64,000 nt of DNA, taken from Marinospirillum minutulum DSM 6287 (GTDB lineage Bacteria > Pseudomonadota > Gammaproteobacteria > Pseudomonadales > Halomonadaceae). Shown piece after piece: positions 36,511-45,591 of this stretch. A program made the translations under genes and the position numbers. Position 1 is the stretch's first letter, and each line of letters begins with the position of its first letter. The stretch covers positions 107,149 to 171,148 of the forward strand of contig NZ_AULO01000012.1 of assembly GCF_000422325.1 (NCBI RefSeq), written 5' to 3'. Under the pieces are notes generated by a model, which was not told the DNA's origin, made no database searches, and worked only from the letters and a program-made list of their open reading frames with translations.

Positions 36511-39500
36511 ATGAAGTTTAACGAAGATTCCCGAGTCAAAATTCCCACCCTGCTACACTTGATGCGCTTGGGGTATCAGTACCTTTCGCTTAAAGAGCAA
36601 ACATGGGACTTAACGACCAATATTTTTCCGGCAGTTTTTAAGTCAGCGATTACCAAGATAAACCCTAGTTTGGATACAGACGATGCCGGTCGCCTATTAG
36701 AAGATGTAAAGCTACTACTAGACAACGAAGATTTAGGCCGTGCTTTTTTTGAGCGCTTGTCTGAGCAATCTAACACCAAGCTTATCGACTTTAATAATTT
36801 TAATAACAACAGCTTTCATGTTGTCACCGAGTTAACTTGTCAAAATGGTGATGAAGAATTCCGGCCTGATATCACCCTGCTAATTAACGGTATGCCTTTA
36901 GTGTTTATTGAGGTGAAAAAGCCGAATAACCGTGATGGCATACTCGCTGAACGTGAGCGTATTAACACCCGCTTTCAAAACCCAAAGTTTAAGCACTTCG
37001 CCAACATTACTCAGTTTATGATTTTTTCTAATAACATGGAGTATGACGAAAGTGATCCAGAACCGGTGCAAGGGGCTTTTTATGCCAGCAGTTCTTACCA
37101 TCAGCCAATCTTTAACTACTTTCGTGAAGAAGAAACATTCGACCTTACACGCTTATTAAAAAACCTGTCAGATGAAGATGAGTCAGCTGTACTAGAAGAT
37201 AATAACCTGCATGTTATTCATGCCAGCCCAGAGTTCCAAACTAACAAAGAACCCAGTCGGCCTACCAATCGAATTTGCACTTCTTTATTAAGCAAAGACC
37301 GCCTCGCCTTTATATTACGCTACGCCTTAACCTATGTAGCAGAAAGTGGTGGCCTGCAAAAGCACATCATGCGTTACCCCCAGTTATTTGCCACTAAAGC
37401 CATTGAACGTAAGCTAAATGAAGGCGTAAAAAAAGGCATTATTTGGCACACCCAAGGCAGTGGAAAAACAGCACTTGCTTTTTATAACGTGCGGTTTTTA
37501 ACTGATTACTTTCAAAAGCAACAAGTTATTCCTAAGTTTTATTTTATTGTTGACAGGTTAGATTTACTGCAACAAGTGCAACGTGAATTTACAGCACGGG
37601 GACTAACAGTACACACCATCAATTCTCGTGATGCCTTTGCTCGTGATATTAAAGCGACCCAAGTTATTCACAACCACTCTGGAAAACCAGAAATCACAGT
37701 GGTTAATATTCAAAAGTTTCAAGATGACCCTGATATCGTCTCGACTAGAGATTATGACGTTAGCATCCAACGTGTGTACTTTTTAGATGAAGTCCACCGC
37801 AGCTATAACCCTAAAGGTAGCTTTTTAGCCAACTTAAGCCAGTCCGACACCAACGCCATTAAGGTAGGTTTAACAGGTACACCCTTGCTGGGTGATGATT
37901 ACAATTCACGCGTATTATTTGGCGACTATATTCACAAATATTACTACAACGCCTCAATTGCTGATGGTTATACCCTGCGCTTAATTCGTGAAGAAATTTC
38001 AACTCAATACAAGCTTCAACTACAGCAAGCGTTAGAAGAAGCAGAAATAAAGACAGGCGATTTAGATCGTAAACTGATTTATGCCCACCCAAGCTTTGTA
38101 GAACCTATGCTTAATTACCTAGTGACCGACTTTGAAAAAAGCCGTGGCGCTATGAATGATGCCAGCATTGGTGGCATGGTGATTTGTGATAGTTCGGCAC
38201 AAGCCAAGACAATGTTTGAAATTTTTAATGTGGTTTATGCCAAGCAAACAGTAATAAATGAAACACCAGAAAACCCCGTTTTAACCACACAACTAGAAGC
38301 AGCGGAACCAGTGCCTGCCCCTTATTTGTCTTTAGTTAAACAGGCCAACAAAGTACAAACTGCGGCATTGATTTTGCACGATGTTGGTACTAAAGAAGAG
38401 CGTAAAAATTGGGTAGAAGACTTTAAAGCTGGTAAAATCGACCTCTTGTTTGTCTACAATATGTTATTAACAGGCTTTGATGCTAAGCGGCTAAAAAAAC
38501 TCTATTTAGGCCGTGTGATACGCAAACACAATCTGCTGCAAGCCTTAACCCGAGTAAACCGTACCTACAAAAACTTTCGCTATGGGTATGTTGTCGATTT
38601 TGCTGATATTCGTAAAGAATTCGATGCTACCAACAAAGCTTATTTTGAAGAGCTGCAAGCCGAGCTTGGCGATGAAATGGAGCATTATTCACACCTATTT
38701 AAATCGTCAGAAGAAATTAAGCAGGAAGTAGAGCAAATTAAAGATGCCTTGTTCCATTTTGATACCAGCAATATGGAAGAGTTTTGTAATCAAATAAGCC
38801 AAATAGCTGATCGTGACAAGGTGTTAGCCCTAAAGAAAGCCTTGGCTGATGCTCGCAGCCTGTATAACCTCATTCGTTTGCAAGGTGACTATAGTTTCCT
38901 AGAAGCATTAGATTTTACCAAGCTTAATGTTCTCTACCGTGAAACTAGCAATCACCTAGATTTGCTTAACCTTAAGCACGATTTAGAAAGTGGTCAGGAT
39001 ACAACCAACTTATTAAATAGAGCACTGGAAGAAGTCATCTTCAAGTTTGTTAAAATTGGCGAAGAAGAATTGGTTCTGGCTGATAAGTTAAAGAATACTC
39101 TGCGCCAAACCCGTGAAGGACTAGCCAGCAATTTTGACCCGCAAGACCCCCAGTTCATTAGCTTAAAAGAAGAGCTAGAGCGCTTATTTAAAAAGAAAAA
39201 TTTAAGTGAAGTGACACAAGAAGAAATGATTGCCAATATTGGTGCTTTAAACAAAATTCATGAGCGTGTTAAAGAGCTTAACCGCCAGAACAAACTACTG
39301 CGCCAGAAGTACAGCGGCGATACTAAATACGCCCGAATTCATAAGCGCCTGCAAGAACACCAAAACAGCCACAAAGATATTAGCGAATCGGAACGTAAAA
39401 TTTATGCTGCTTTAGAAGGTGTAAAAAAAGATGCCGATGCGCAGGTGCTTAACAATAGTCAGCTGCTAGATAACGAAAGTTATTTTGAACGGCAAATGAT

Positions 39501-39630
39501 GCCGTTAGTGATTAAACGGTTTATGCAAGAACAGCAAATTAAACTGAATGCTAGCACCTCACGTTACATTAACCATCTGGTGGTGGGTGAGTATTTAAAA
39601 GCATTTAATACCGGCAGCCAAACTTGGTAA
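36511..39630 (+). CDS. hsdR: Type I restriction enzyme, R (translocase/endonuclease) subunit
   Basis: This is the motor-nuclease subunit of a type I restriction-modification system, about 1039 residues. The N-terminal PD-(D/E)xK nuclease is seen in FRPDITLL and FIEVKKP near residue 134. The superfamily 2 helicase motor has its P-loop at GSGKTA (from 316), the DEVHR box at 426, and a late helicase motif NMLLTGFDAKR. The C-terminus is helical. The open frame extends upstream, but AAGGA at 36501-36505 points to the ATG at 36511 (MKFNEDSRVK). It is the first gene of hsdR-hsdM-hsdS-kwaA-kwaB. Confidence 0.95.
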   Translation: MKFNEDSRVKIPTLLHLMRLGYQYLSLKEQTWDLTTNIFPAVFKSAITKINPSLDTDDAGRLLEDVKLLLDNEDLGRAFFERLSEQSNTKLIDFNNFNNNSFHVVTELTCQNGDEEFRPDITLLINGMPLVFIEVKKPNNRDGILAERERINTRFQNPKFKHFANITQFMIFSNNMEYDESDPEPVQGAFYASSSYHQPIFNYFREEETFDLTRLLKNLSDEDESAVLEDNNLHVIHASPEFQTNKEPSRPTNRICTSLLSKDRLAFILRYALTYVAESGGLQKHIMRYPQLFATKAIERKLNEGVKKGIIWHTQGSGKTALAFYNVRFLTDYFQKQQVIPKFYFIVDRLDLLQQVQREFTARGLTVHTINSRDAFARDIKATQVIHNHSGKPEITVVNIQKFQDDPDIVSTRDYDVSIQRVYFLDEVHRSYNPKGSFLANLSQSDTNAIKVGLTGTPLLGDDYNSRVLFGDYIHKYYYNASIADGYTLRLIREEISTQYKLQLQQALEEAEIKTGDLDRKLIYAHPSFVEPMLNYLVTDFEKSRGAMNDASIGGMVICDSSAQAKTMFEIFNVVYAKQTVINETPENPVLTTQLEAAEPVPAPYLSLVKQANKVQTAALILHDVGTKEERKNWVEDFKAGKIDLLFVYNMLLTGFDAKRLKKLYLGRVIRKHNLLQALTRVNRTYKNFRYGYVVDFADIRKEFDATNKAYFEELQAELGDEMEHYSHLFKSSEEIKQEVEQIKDALFHFDTSNMEEFCNQISQIADRDKVLALKKALADARSLYNLIRLQGDYSFLEALDFTKLNVLYRETSNHLDLLNLKHDLESGQDTTNLLNRALEEVIFKFVKIGEEELVLADKLKNTLRQTREGLASNFDPQDPQFISLKEELERLFKKKNLSEVTQEEMIANIGALNKIHERVKELNRQNKLLRQKYSGDTKYARIHKRLQEHQNSHKDISESERKIYAALEGVKKDADAQVLNNSQLLDNESYFERQMMPLVIKRFMQEQQIKLNASTSRYINHLVVGEYLKAFNTGSQTW

Positions 39631-39665
39631 TGCCGCAAGTAATCTCAACAGAGTAGGAATAATCC

Positions 39666-41303
39666 GTGGTCGAAATTGAGTTTCAGCAAAAAACTAAAGA
39701 ACTGATTGATAGCTTAAAAAGCATTTGTGCTAATTACGGCCTAGGCAATGACGGCAATGAATTTAAAATTATTACTCAAACTTTTTTGTACAAATTCTTG
39801 AATGATAAGTTTGCCTATGAAGCAAAGAAGATTGATCAAACTATCGCCAAAGCTGAAAACTGGGAAGAAGCCCTTGCTAGCATGAGCGAAGACGATTTCG
39901 ATATGCTGCAATTGCAAATGGGGGGTAATACTGCCCGTTTAAAACCACAACACTTCATCAGCCACTTATTCAGCCAGCAGAATACAGCAGATTTTGCCAA
40001 GCTGTTTGACGATACCCTCACGGATATTGCAACCAGTAACAATGACGTTTTTGCAGTAAAAACGGATGGTGGCGCAAAAATAGTTTTGTTCGAGCGTTTA
40101 AGCCAATACATTGCTGATGAATCTAAGCGTGATGACTTTTGCCGTGCGATTATCAACAAACTGGTGGAGTTCAGCTTTGAGCGTATCTTCACCCAAAAAT
40201 TCGACTTCTATGCCACCATTTTTGAATACCTAATTAAAGACTACAACAGTAATTCAGGCGGCAAATACGCTGAATACTTTACCCCTCATGCCGTTGCACG
40301 GATTATGGCGGAAATTTTAGTACCGCAAGACCAGCGTGGTAAGGTTAAAAACGTTAGCTGTTACGACCCTTCAGCAGGTTCTGGCACATTATTAATGAAT
40401 GTGGCACACGCCATAGGTGAAAACCGTTGCAGTATTTACACACAAGATATCTCGCAAAAATCATCTAACCTGCTGCGTTTAAATTTAATTTTAAATAACC
40501 TAGTTCACTCTATCCCGAATGTCATTCAGGGAAATACCATTCAGTACCCCTACCATAAAGATGGTAAAGAACTAAAACACTTTGATTACATCGTTTCTAA
40601 CCCGCCGTTTAAGCTGGACTTTAGCGACTTTAGGGATGATTTAGACAGCAAAGAAAATAAAGAGCGCTTCTTTGCCGGTTTACCTAACGTGCCTGCAAAA
40701 AACAAAGCGGGTATGGCGATTTATTCGTTATTTTTACAGCACATTATTGCCTCACTAAAATCTGGTGGAAAAGCTGCGGTGGTGGTACCTACGGGTTTTA
40801 TTACTGCCCATGCCGGTATAGATAAAAAAATACGTGAGCATTTGGTCAATAACAAAATGCTGGCTGGGGTGGTGTCTATGCCTTCCAATATTTTTGCTAC
40901 CACTGGCACTAACGTTTCTATTTTGTTTATTGATGACAGCAACGATGGCAAGGTGATACTGGTTGATGCCTCTAATTTGGGTGAGAAAGTTAAAGATGGC
41001 AAAACCCAAAAAACTGTATTGACCGCCGCAGAAGAACAGCAAATTATTAATGCTTTTAATAATAAAGAAACGGTGGAGGATTTGTCGGTAGCCGTCAGTT
41101 ATGACGAAATTGCCGCTAAAAACTACAGCTTCAGCGCTGGTCAATATTTTGATGTGAAAATTGAATACACCGATATTACCCCAGCGCAGTTTACTGAAAA
41201 GATGAAAGGCTTTACAACAAACCTCGATAGCCTATTTAAGCAATCCCATCAATTAGAAGCAGATATTAAAAAGCAGTTAAAGGGGTTGGTTTTCAATGAT
41301 TAA
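39666..41303 (+). CDS. hsdM: Type I restriction-modification methyltransferase subunit
   Basis: An N6-adenine DNA methyltransferase of 545 residues starting at a GTG with AGGA eight bases before it. The N-terminal helical domain is followed by the SAM motif DPSAGSGTLL at 234 and the catalytic motif NPPF at 312. It acts with HsdS to methylate the recognition sequence and with HsdR to restrict unmodified DNA. It lies 35 bp after hsdR and overlaps hsdS by 8 bp. Length and motif order are normal, so it should be active. Confidence 0.95.
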   Translation: MVEIEFQQKTKELIDSLKSICANYGLGNDGNEFKIITQTFLYKFLNDKFAYEAKKIDQTIAKAENWEEALASMSEDDFDMLQLQMGGNTARLKPQHFISHLFSQQNTADFAKLFDDTLTDIATSNNDVFAVKTDGGAKIVLFERLSQYIADESKRDDFCRAIINKLVEFSFERIFTQKFDFYATIFEYLIKDYNSNSGGKYAEYFTPHAVARIMAEILVPQDQRGKVKNVSCYDPSAGSGTLLMNVAHAIGENRCSIYTQDISQKSSNLLRLNLILNNLVHSIPNVIQGNTIQYPYHKDGKELKHFDYIVSNPPFKLDFSDFRDDLDSKENKERFFAGLPNVPAKNKAGMAIYSLFLQHIIASLKSGGKAAVVVPTGFITAHAGIDKKIREHLVNNKMLAGVVSMPSNIFATTGTNVSILFIDDSNDGKVILVDASNLGEKVKDGKTQKTVLTAAEEQQIINAFNNKETVEDLSVAVSYDEIAAKNYSFSAGQYFDVKIEYTDITPAQFTEKMKGFTTNLDSLFKQSHQLEADIKKQLKGLVFND

Positions 41304-42501
41304 GGCTTCACTTTCTGATTTAGCAAATATAACTATGGGCACCTCTCCTGCTGGTGAGTTTTGTGGAGCTGAAATAATAGGTATGCCCCTATTGAATGGC
41401 CCAGCTGAGTTCACAGACTTTTACCCTGTGCCTGCCCAATTTACTTCCGCCCCAAAAAGATTAAGTAAACCTGATGATATTCTATTTTGTGTACGTGGCT
41501 CTACTACGGGGCGTATGAATTGGTCTGACCAAGAGTATGCCATTGGACGTGGATTGGCTGCGATATCGCATAAATCTGGTTCGGAATATAATCACTTTCT
41601 TAGATATCTGCTAGAAAACAACCTCAATTCCTTACTTAACAATACAAATGGCTCTACATTCCCGAACTTAACCAGTGATATATTGGCTGGCTTTATCTTT
41701 ACAATCCCAGATTTAGGTGATCAAAAGAAAATATCAGCAGTTCTTAAAAGTGTTGATACAAAAATCGCAATTAACAATCGTATTAACAACGAGTTGGAGG
41801 CGATGGCCAAAACCTTGTACGACTACTGGTTTGTACAGTTCGATTTTCCTGGTGCTAACGGTAAGCCTTATAAAACTTCTGGCGGTAAAATGGTTTATAA
41901 TCCCATTCTTAAAAGGGAAATACCAGAAGGCTGGAGTTCAGTTCCGCTATTAAAAATTACGTCAGTAAGTAATCAATTACTTAACCCAGCAGATTACCCT
42001 AATCAAGTTTTCAGGCACTTTAGCATTCCTGTTTATGACGCAACAAAAACTTTTGATCTTGAAGCTGGAATAACAATAGGTAGCAATAAATTTACAGTTA
42101 AAAAAAATGATATTTTGGTATCAAAACTAAACCCATGGTTTAACAGAGTTATCTATGCCATGGAAGAAGAAAATATTATCTGTTCAACTGAATTAGTAGT
42201 ATGGAGAACTTCTAGTAATAATATTAAAAACTTTCTCTATATGGTTGCCACTTCACCACAATTTATAACGTACTGCACTCAATCAGCAACTGGTACTTCT
42301 AATAGTCATAAACGAGTAAACCCAAATATTATGATGCGCTTTGAAATTCCTTTTGATAAAAATATAGCTGTTGCACTTGGTGAAAAGCTAGAGCCAATGA
42401 TTAAGAAACTAGTTATTAATCAAAGAGAAAATACTGAATTAGCTAAGCTGCGTGACTGGTTGCTGCCTATGCTAATGAATGGTCAGGTCACAGTGAAATG
42501 A
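41296..42501 (+). CDS. hsdS: Type I restriction-modification specificity subunit
   Basis: The 401-residue protein that reads the DNA target. It has two target-recognition domains (about residues 1-150 and 200-360), each followed by a conserved helix. The first helix carries LGDQKKISAVLKSVDTKIAIN, then the KTLYDYWFVQFDFPG motif. It starts inside the end of hsdM, and its stop overlaps the start of the next gene by 4 bp (ATGA). Target sequence cannot be read from this alone. The tight overlap with kwaA indicates the RM and Kiwa genes are expressed together. Confidence 0.92.
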   Translation: MIKASLSDLANITMGTSPAGEFCGAEIIGMPLLNGPAEFTDFYPVPAQFTSAPKRLSKPDDILFCVRGSTTGRMNWSDQEYAIGRGLAAISHKSGSEYNHFLRYLLENNLNSLLNNTNGSTFPNLTSDILAGFIFTIPDLGDQKKISAVLKSVDTKIAINNRINNELEAMAKTLYDYWFVQFDFPGANGKPYKTSGGKMVYNPILKREIPEGWSSVPLLKITSVSNQLLNPADYPNQVFRHFSIPVYDATKTFDLEAGITIGSNKFTVKKNDILVSKLNPWFNRVIYAMEEENIICSTELVVWRTSSNNIKNFLYMVATSPQFITYCTQSATGTSNSHKRVNPNIMMRFEIPFDKNIAVALGEKLEPMIKKLVINQRENTELAKLRDWLLPMLMNGQVTVK

Positions 42502-43055
42502 TCAATAATGCGTTCCGGCTGTTGCTGACCTTTAATGCTACATCGCTGTTGGTTATTATTTTTATGGTGCAGAAAGGCTATACGCTTAGCTATTTTTTGG
42601 CAGATGCGGCCAACTTAGACTGGCTTTATACCTTGCCGAACGCGGTATCTTATGTGCTATATATTTTAGTGCCATTACTCTCCACAGGGTTAAGCATTTT
42701 ATTAAGCTCAAAGCTTGGGAAGGATGATTTCAAACAGGGCGAAGTCGTCAGTATAGAACATGCTAACAATAGTTTTTTGCCCAGCTATTTAGGTTACTTC
42801 TTCGTTGCACTCAGTATCGGCAACTGTGAAACCTTGGCGTTTGTCTATGCCATACTATTTGCGTTTACGTTCCTGTCACAAGCGCTGTACTTTAATCCGC
42901 TATTTTTGATCTTCGGCTACGAGTTTTACAACATCACCACAAGAAATGGCACAGCCATCTTTTTGATCAGTCGCCACAAATACAAGAAACCGGATGAAGT
43001 AGCTATTTCTAAAGCTTTTAGAATTAACAACTATACATTTATTGAACGAGGGTAA
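42498..43055 (+). CDS. kwaA: Kiwa anti-phage membrane protein KwaA
   Basis: A 185-residue membrane protein with about four hydrophobic segments (near 8-28, 48-70, 95-115 and 118-140) and a short polar C-terminus. Position before a DUF4868-type gene and overall size and topology match KwaA of the Kiwa defence system. In that system, KwaA senses phage infection at the membrane and acts with KwaB. The sequence match is by layout, not by a diagnostic motif, so confidence rests on the pair. It overlaps hsdS by 4 bp. Confidence 0.72.
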   Translation: MINNAFRLLLTFNATSLLVIIFMVQKGYTLSYFLADAANLDWLYTLPNAVSYVLYILVPLLSTGLSILLSSKLGKDDFKQGEVVSIEHANNSFLPSYLGYFFVALSIGNCETLAFVYAILFAFTFLSQALYFNPLFLIFGYEFYNITTRNGTAIFLISRHKYKKPDEVAISKAFRINNYTFIERG

Positions 43056-43060
43056 TAGGC

Positions 43061-43894
43061 TTGGATCATGTTCTTGCTAGGGTAAAACGGCTTATCAAGA
43101 AGCCTTTCTTAAAAATAGTGTCAGATCACACGTTGTATGAGAACACAAACGTCAGCCTAGCCGCCTGTGTCCCTTATTCACCTGATCATAATCTGGATGA
43201 GGATTCATGGTTTAAGATTGAACAATTTAGTCAGCAGCCATTTTGTATTGATTTATTAAAAGGTAACTTTGATTCAAAGGACTATGACGACTTGAAAAAA
43301 AAGCAATTCTCTAATATCGCTTATATATTAGCTATTCAGGGCGACAATTTTTACTTTCAAAAAGTTACACCATCTCTTTTTATCAAGAAAAAATTTATTG
43401 ATTTTGGGGAGGCAGCAGCAATTGAAGAAGGGGGCAATCGCTTGGTGATTAATGACCAGCCTGATGCCATTTATTTTAAGGAGTCGGACACACTAGTGTT
43501 TCGTAACCTAGCTACTATTTCTAGTATTTTTAAAGGTATTGATGCTTTATACCGTGAAGCTACCCAACAAGAAGCAGAAACTTTCTTGCAGTCAGAGTTT
43601 ATTGACCTTAAAGATAACTATGATGCAAGCCAAGTCTCAAAACCAAATCGAAAGCGTATTGCTTTGGCGATTGACTCGTTAGCCAAAATGTCAGATCAGG
43701 ATAAAGTAGGTATCCTTTCATATATTGATGAATACTGTGAGCAAAAGCTCAAGTTCGATGAGGTAGCTAAACAGTTTGAAATATCAACCGATGATGAGTT
43801 AAAACTACTACTTTACGGAATTGAACAGCGTTTCTATACCACGCTGTTTGGGCAAGAGAAAAGGCTAGCAAACTCTGTTCAGCCTATGAGTTAA
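43061..43894 (+). CDS. kwaB: Kiwa protein KwaB (DUF4868)
   Basis: A soluble protein of 277 residues with the character of DUF4868: WFKIEQFSQQPFCIDLL, then DAIYFKESDTLVFRNLATIS followed by IFKGIDALYREATQQEAETF. The start is a TTG at 43061 with GAGGG eight bases upstream. The only ATG nearby is out of frame, and a start slightly downstream is possible. It lies 5 bp after kwaA. In Kiwa, KwaB is the DNA-associated partner that blocks late phage transcription or replication. KwaB is often slightly longer (around 300), so a small N-terminal part may be trimmed. Confidence 0.78.
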   Translation: MDHVLARVKRLIKKPFLKIVSDHTLYENTNVSLAACVPYSPDHNLDEDSWFKIEQFSQQPFCIDLLKGNFDSKDYDDLKKKQFSNIAYILAIQGDNFYFQKVTPSLFIKKKFIDFGEAAAIEEGGNRLVINDQPDAIYFKESDTLVFRNLATISSIFKGIDALYREATQQEAETFLQSEFIDLKDNYDASQVSKPNRKRIALAIDSLAKMSDQDKVGILSYIDEYCEQKLKFDEVAKQFEISTDDELKLLLYGIEQRFYTTLFGQEKRLANSVQPMS

Positions 43895-43896
43895 GA

Positions 43897-44127
43897 ATGA
43901 ATAAATGGATAAAAAATATGGATAACTTAAGCGAAAAAGAAAAAAATGAAATTATTGACTGGACTATAGGCTTTCTCAACGATGCCTATGGGTTTGTAGG
44001 TAAAGTTGATGGAAATAAGTTAAATTGCAAGCAGCAAAACTGTAAAAAACTTATTAATCTGGTGAATAGAGATTTACCTGATGGGTTAGTCATAAATTCC
44101 AAGAATAGGGTAGTAATTAAAAAATAA
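43897..44127 (+). CDS. Small hypothetical protein after kwaB
   Basis: A 76-residue soluble protein, lysine- and asparagine-rich, starting two bases after the kwaB stop. It contains EIIDWTIGFLNDAYGFVG and a C-terminal basic tail. I do not recognise it. Translational coupling with kwaB is likely given the spacing, and its own ribosome site is weak. It could be an accessory part of the Kiwa locus or an unrelated small gene. Confidence 0.5.
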   Translation: MNKWIKNMDNLSEKEKNEIIDWTIGFLNDAYGFVGKVDGNKLNCKQQNCKKLINLVNRDLPDGLVINSKNRVVIKK

Positions 44128-44295
44128 TGCTAGCTTAAAGTCTCGACCAACATAAGTGTTACTTAGGTCTAGCTTTTTAGCTATATTAATTATGCCACTA
44201 CAATACGATTGAAAAAAACAAGCATGACTTTAGAGAAGTAGTAGTGTGCTATCAACTTAAACGTACCGTCCAACAAAGTGGAGCCAATGTAACGA

Positions 44296-45123
44296 ATGGC
44301 TATAAATCTAGACAAGGAAAGTGGCTTTATTGCTGATTATTACTGGCTACTATCCAAACTCCAGCATATTGGCTCCTTTCTTGCTTTCAGCATGGGCATA
44401 GTGCTCACGGTAAAAGCACAAGATTCGGTCAAACAGTGGGCACTGACAGGTCTACTGGAGAAAGTGTCAGACAATGCTGTATCTATCTATATAGTTGCTG
44501 TAATTCTTTTCATTGCAGGTATTGCTTTCACAAAAATGATGGAACCTTGGCGTGTAAAAAATCTCAAATTTATACTAGATACCTACCAAGAAAAGGTCTT
44601 CGATAAGCGGGAAGGGGAATCAGAAGACGAGAACCGAGTCACGCTTTTTAAGTACAAAAAAAGATGCTGGCTCTGTTTCTTGGAGAGAAAAGGGATGCCG
44701 CTCCCTTTTCGAAAGCATGGATACTTGGTGCCATTTATGCGATCAGGCTGTCAATCACAGCTATCAAGTGCGGTTTTTCTTGTGCCCAACTCAAGCAGGC
44801 ATACAGAAGGCATTGCTGGCAGAGCATATAGTACAAATCGTCAGGTTTCTATTGATAACCTGGCAAACATTAACAGTTCAACATCTGTTAGAAATTTAAA
44901 AAAATATGCAGAAGACTCATTCATGGGTGAAAACATGGTTAGAAGGTACGCCAACGAAAACAAGACTCTGCCACGCTCAATTACTGCAATCCCAATTGAA
45001 GTAAATAACAAGCGCTGGGGTGTTTTGGTTTTGGATAGCGTTCACCCAACAGGCATATCTTCAGACGCTATTTCAAACTATACTGTAACCTTGGCTTTGA
45101 TTGGCCGGTTATTGGAGGGGTAA
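44296..45123 (+). CDS. Membrane-anchored GAF-like protein, family not recognised
   Basis: A protein of 275 residues with two N-terminal membrane helices (about 26-44 and 58-80), a charged cytosolic linker containing a CWLCFLERKG segment, and a C-terminal GAF-like domain (about 150-275, with GIAGRAYSTNRQVSI and RSITAIPIEVNNKRWGVLVLDS). GAF domains bind small ligands such as cyclic nucleotides. The next gene begins 2 bp after its stop. Placed inside a defence cluster, the pair could be a sensor with its effector, but I know of no named system with this composition. Confidence 0.65.
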   Translation: MAINLDKESGFIADYYWLLSKLQHIGSFLAFSMGIVLTVKAQDSVKQWALTGLLEKVSDNAVSIYIVAVILFIAGIAFTKMMEPWRVKNLKFILDTYQEKVFDKREGESEDENRVTLFKYKKRCWLCFLERKGMPLPFRKHGYLVPFMRSGCQSQLSSAVFLVPNSSRHTEGIAGRAYSTNRQVSIDNLANINSSTSVRNLKKYAEDSFMGENMVRRYANENKTLPRSITAIPIEVNNKRWGVLVLDSVHPTGISSDAISNYTVTLALIGRLLEG

Positions 45124-45125
45124 TC

Positions 45126-45545
45126 ATGAAAAATCTTTGGTTTAAGATACCTCAAGAAACAATAAACAAACCAAGCACTCTTGTCGAAGACGGTAAAATC
45201 ACTTTCACCCTCTCGCCATGGGATGTACCAACTGCATTTAAGTCCTCCGTTATTGGTGAGGACTTGGTCATAGAATTCAAATACATGAGTGAAGAAAAGG
45301 TATTCACTCTCAAGGAAAAAAATGCTGTCTTAAAGGTAGGCAACAACAGTGGCAGAGTTTACAAGGCCACCATAAAAGATTTTGCTAAATCAGATGCCCA
45401 GACTGGCAGCTTCAATGCAGAACTGCTGCTTGAGTTCATCATAGAGCCTGCGCTTCAAGAGAGTAAAGTCAGCAAAAACAATCTCGACGCATTGAAAAAT
45501 TTCTTCAAGTCAGAGACTTACAGGCATGACTTGCTGCCTGCATAA
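45126..45545 (+). CDS. Small soluble partner of the membrane-GAF protein
   Basis: A 139-residue soluble protein, unrecognised. It is probably mostly beta-strand in its first 110 residues (GKITFTLSPWDVP, GEDLVIEFKYMSEEKVFTL, then LLLEFIIEPAL) and ends in a helix (LDALKNFFKSE). It starts 2 bp after the membrane-GAF gene and is clearly coupled to it. No enzyme motif is visible, so it may bind the GAF protein or a ligand. Confidence 0.6.
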   Translation: MKNLWFKIPQETINKPSTLVEDGKITFTLSPWDVPTAFKSSVIGEDLVIEFKYMSEEKVFTLKEKNAVLKVGNNSGRVYKATIKDFAKSDAQTGSFNAELLLEFIIEPALQESKVSKNNLDALKNFFKSETYRHDLLPA

Positions 45546-45552
45546 CCTCGAC

Positions 45553-45585
45553 ACCTATTTTTAACTATTTATAGGTAGTTTTTTT
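45553..45585 (+). terminator. Terminator after the membrane-GAF pair
   Basis: A 6-bp stem (45553-45558 with 45571-45576) is followed by a T-rich tract (45579-45585). It is a modest but well-placed end for the plus-strand defence genes. Confidence 0.55.
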
Positions 45586-45591
45586 CTAAAA

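Noticed and set aside
42498..43894. Third and fourth subunits of the restriction system
   Set aside because: The proteins do not look like nucleases or RM accessory factors. Size, topology and the DUF4868 character fit Kiwa better.
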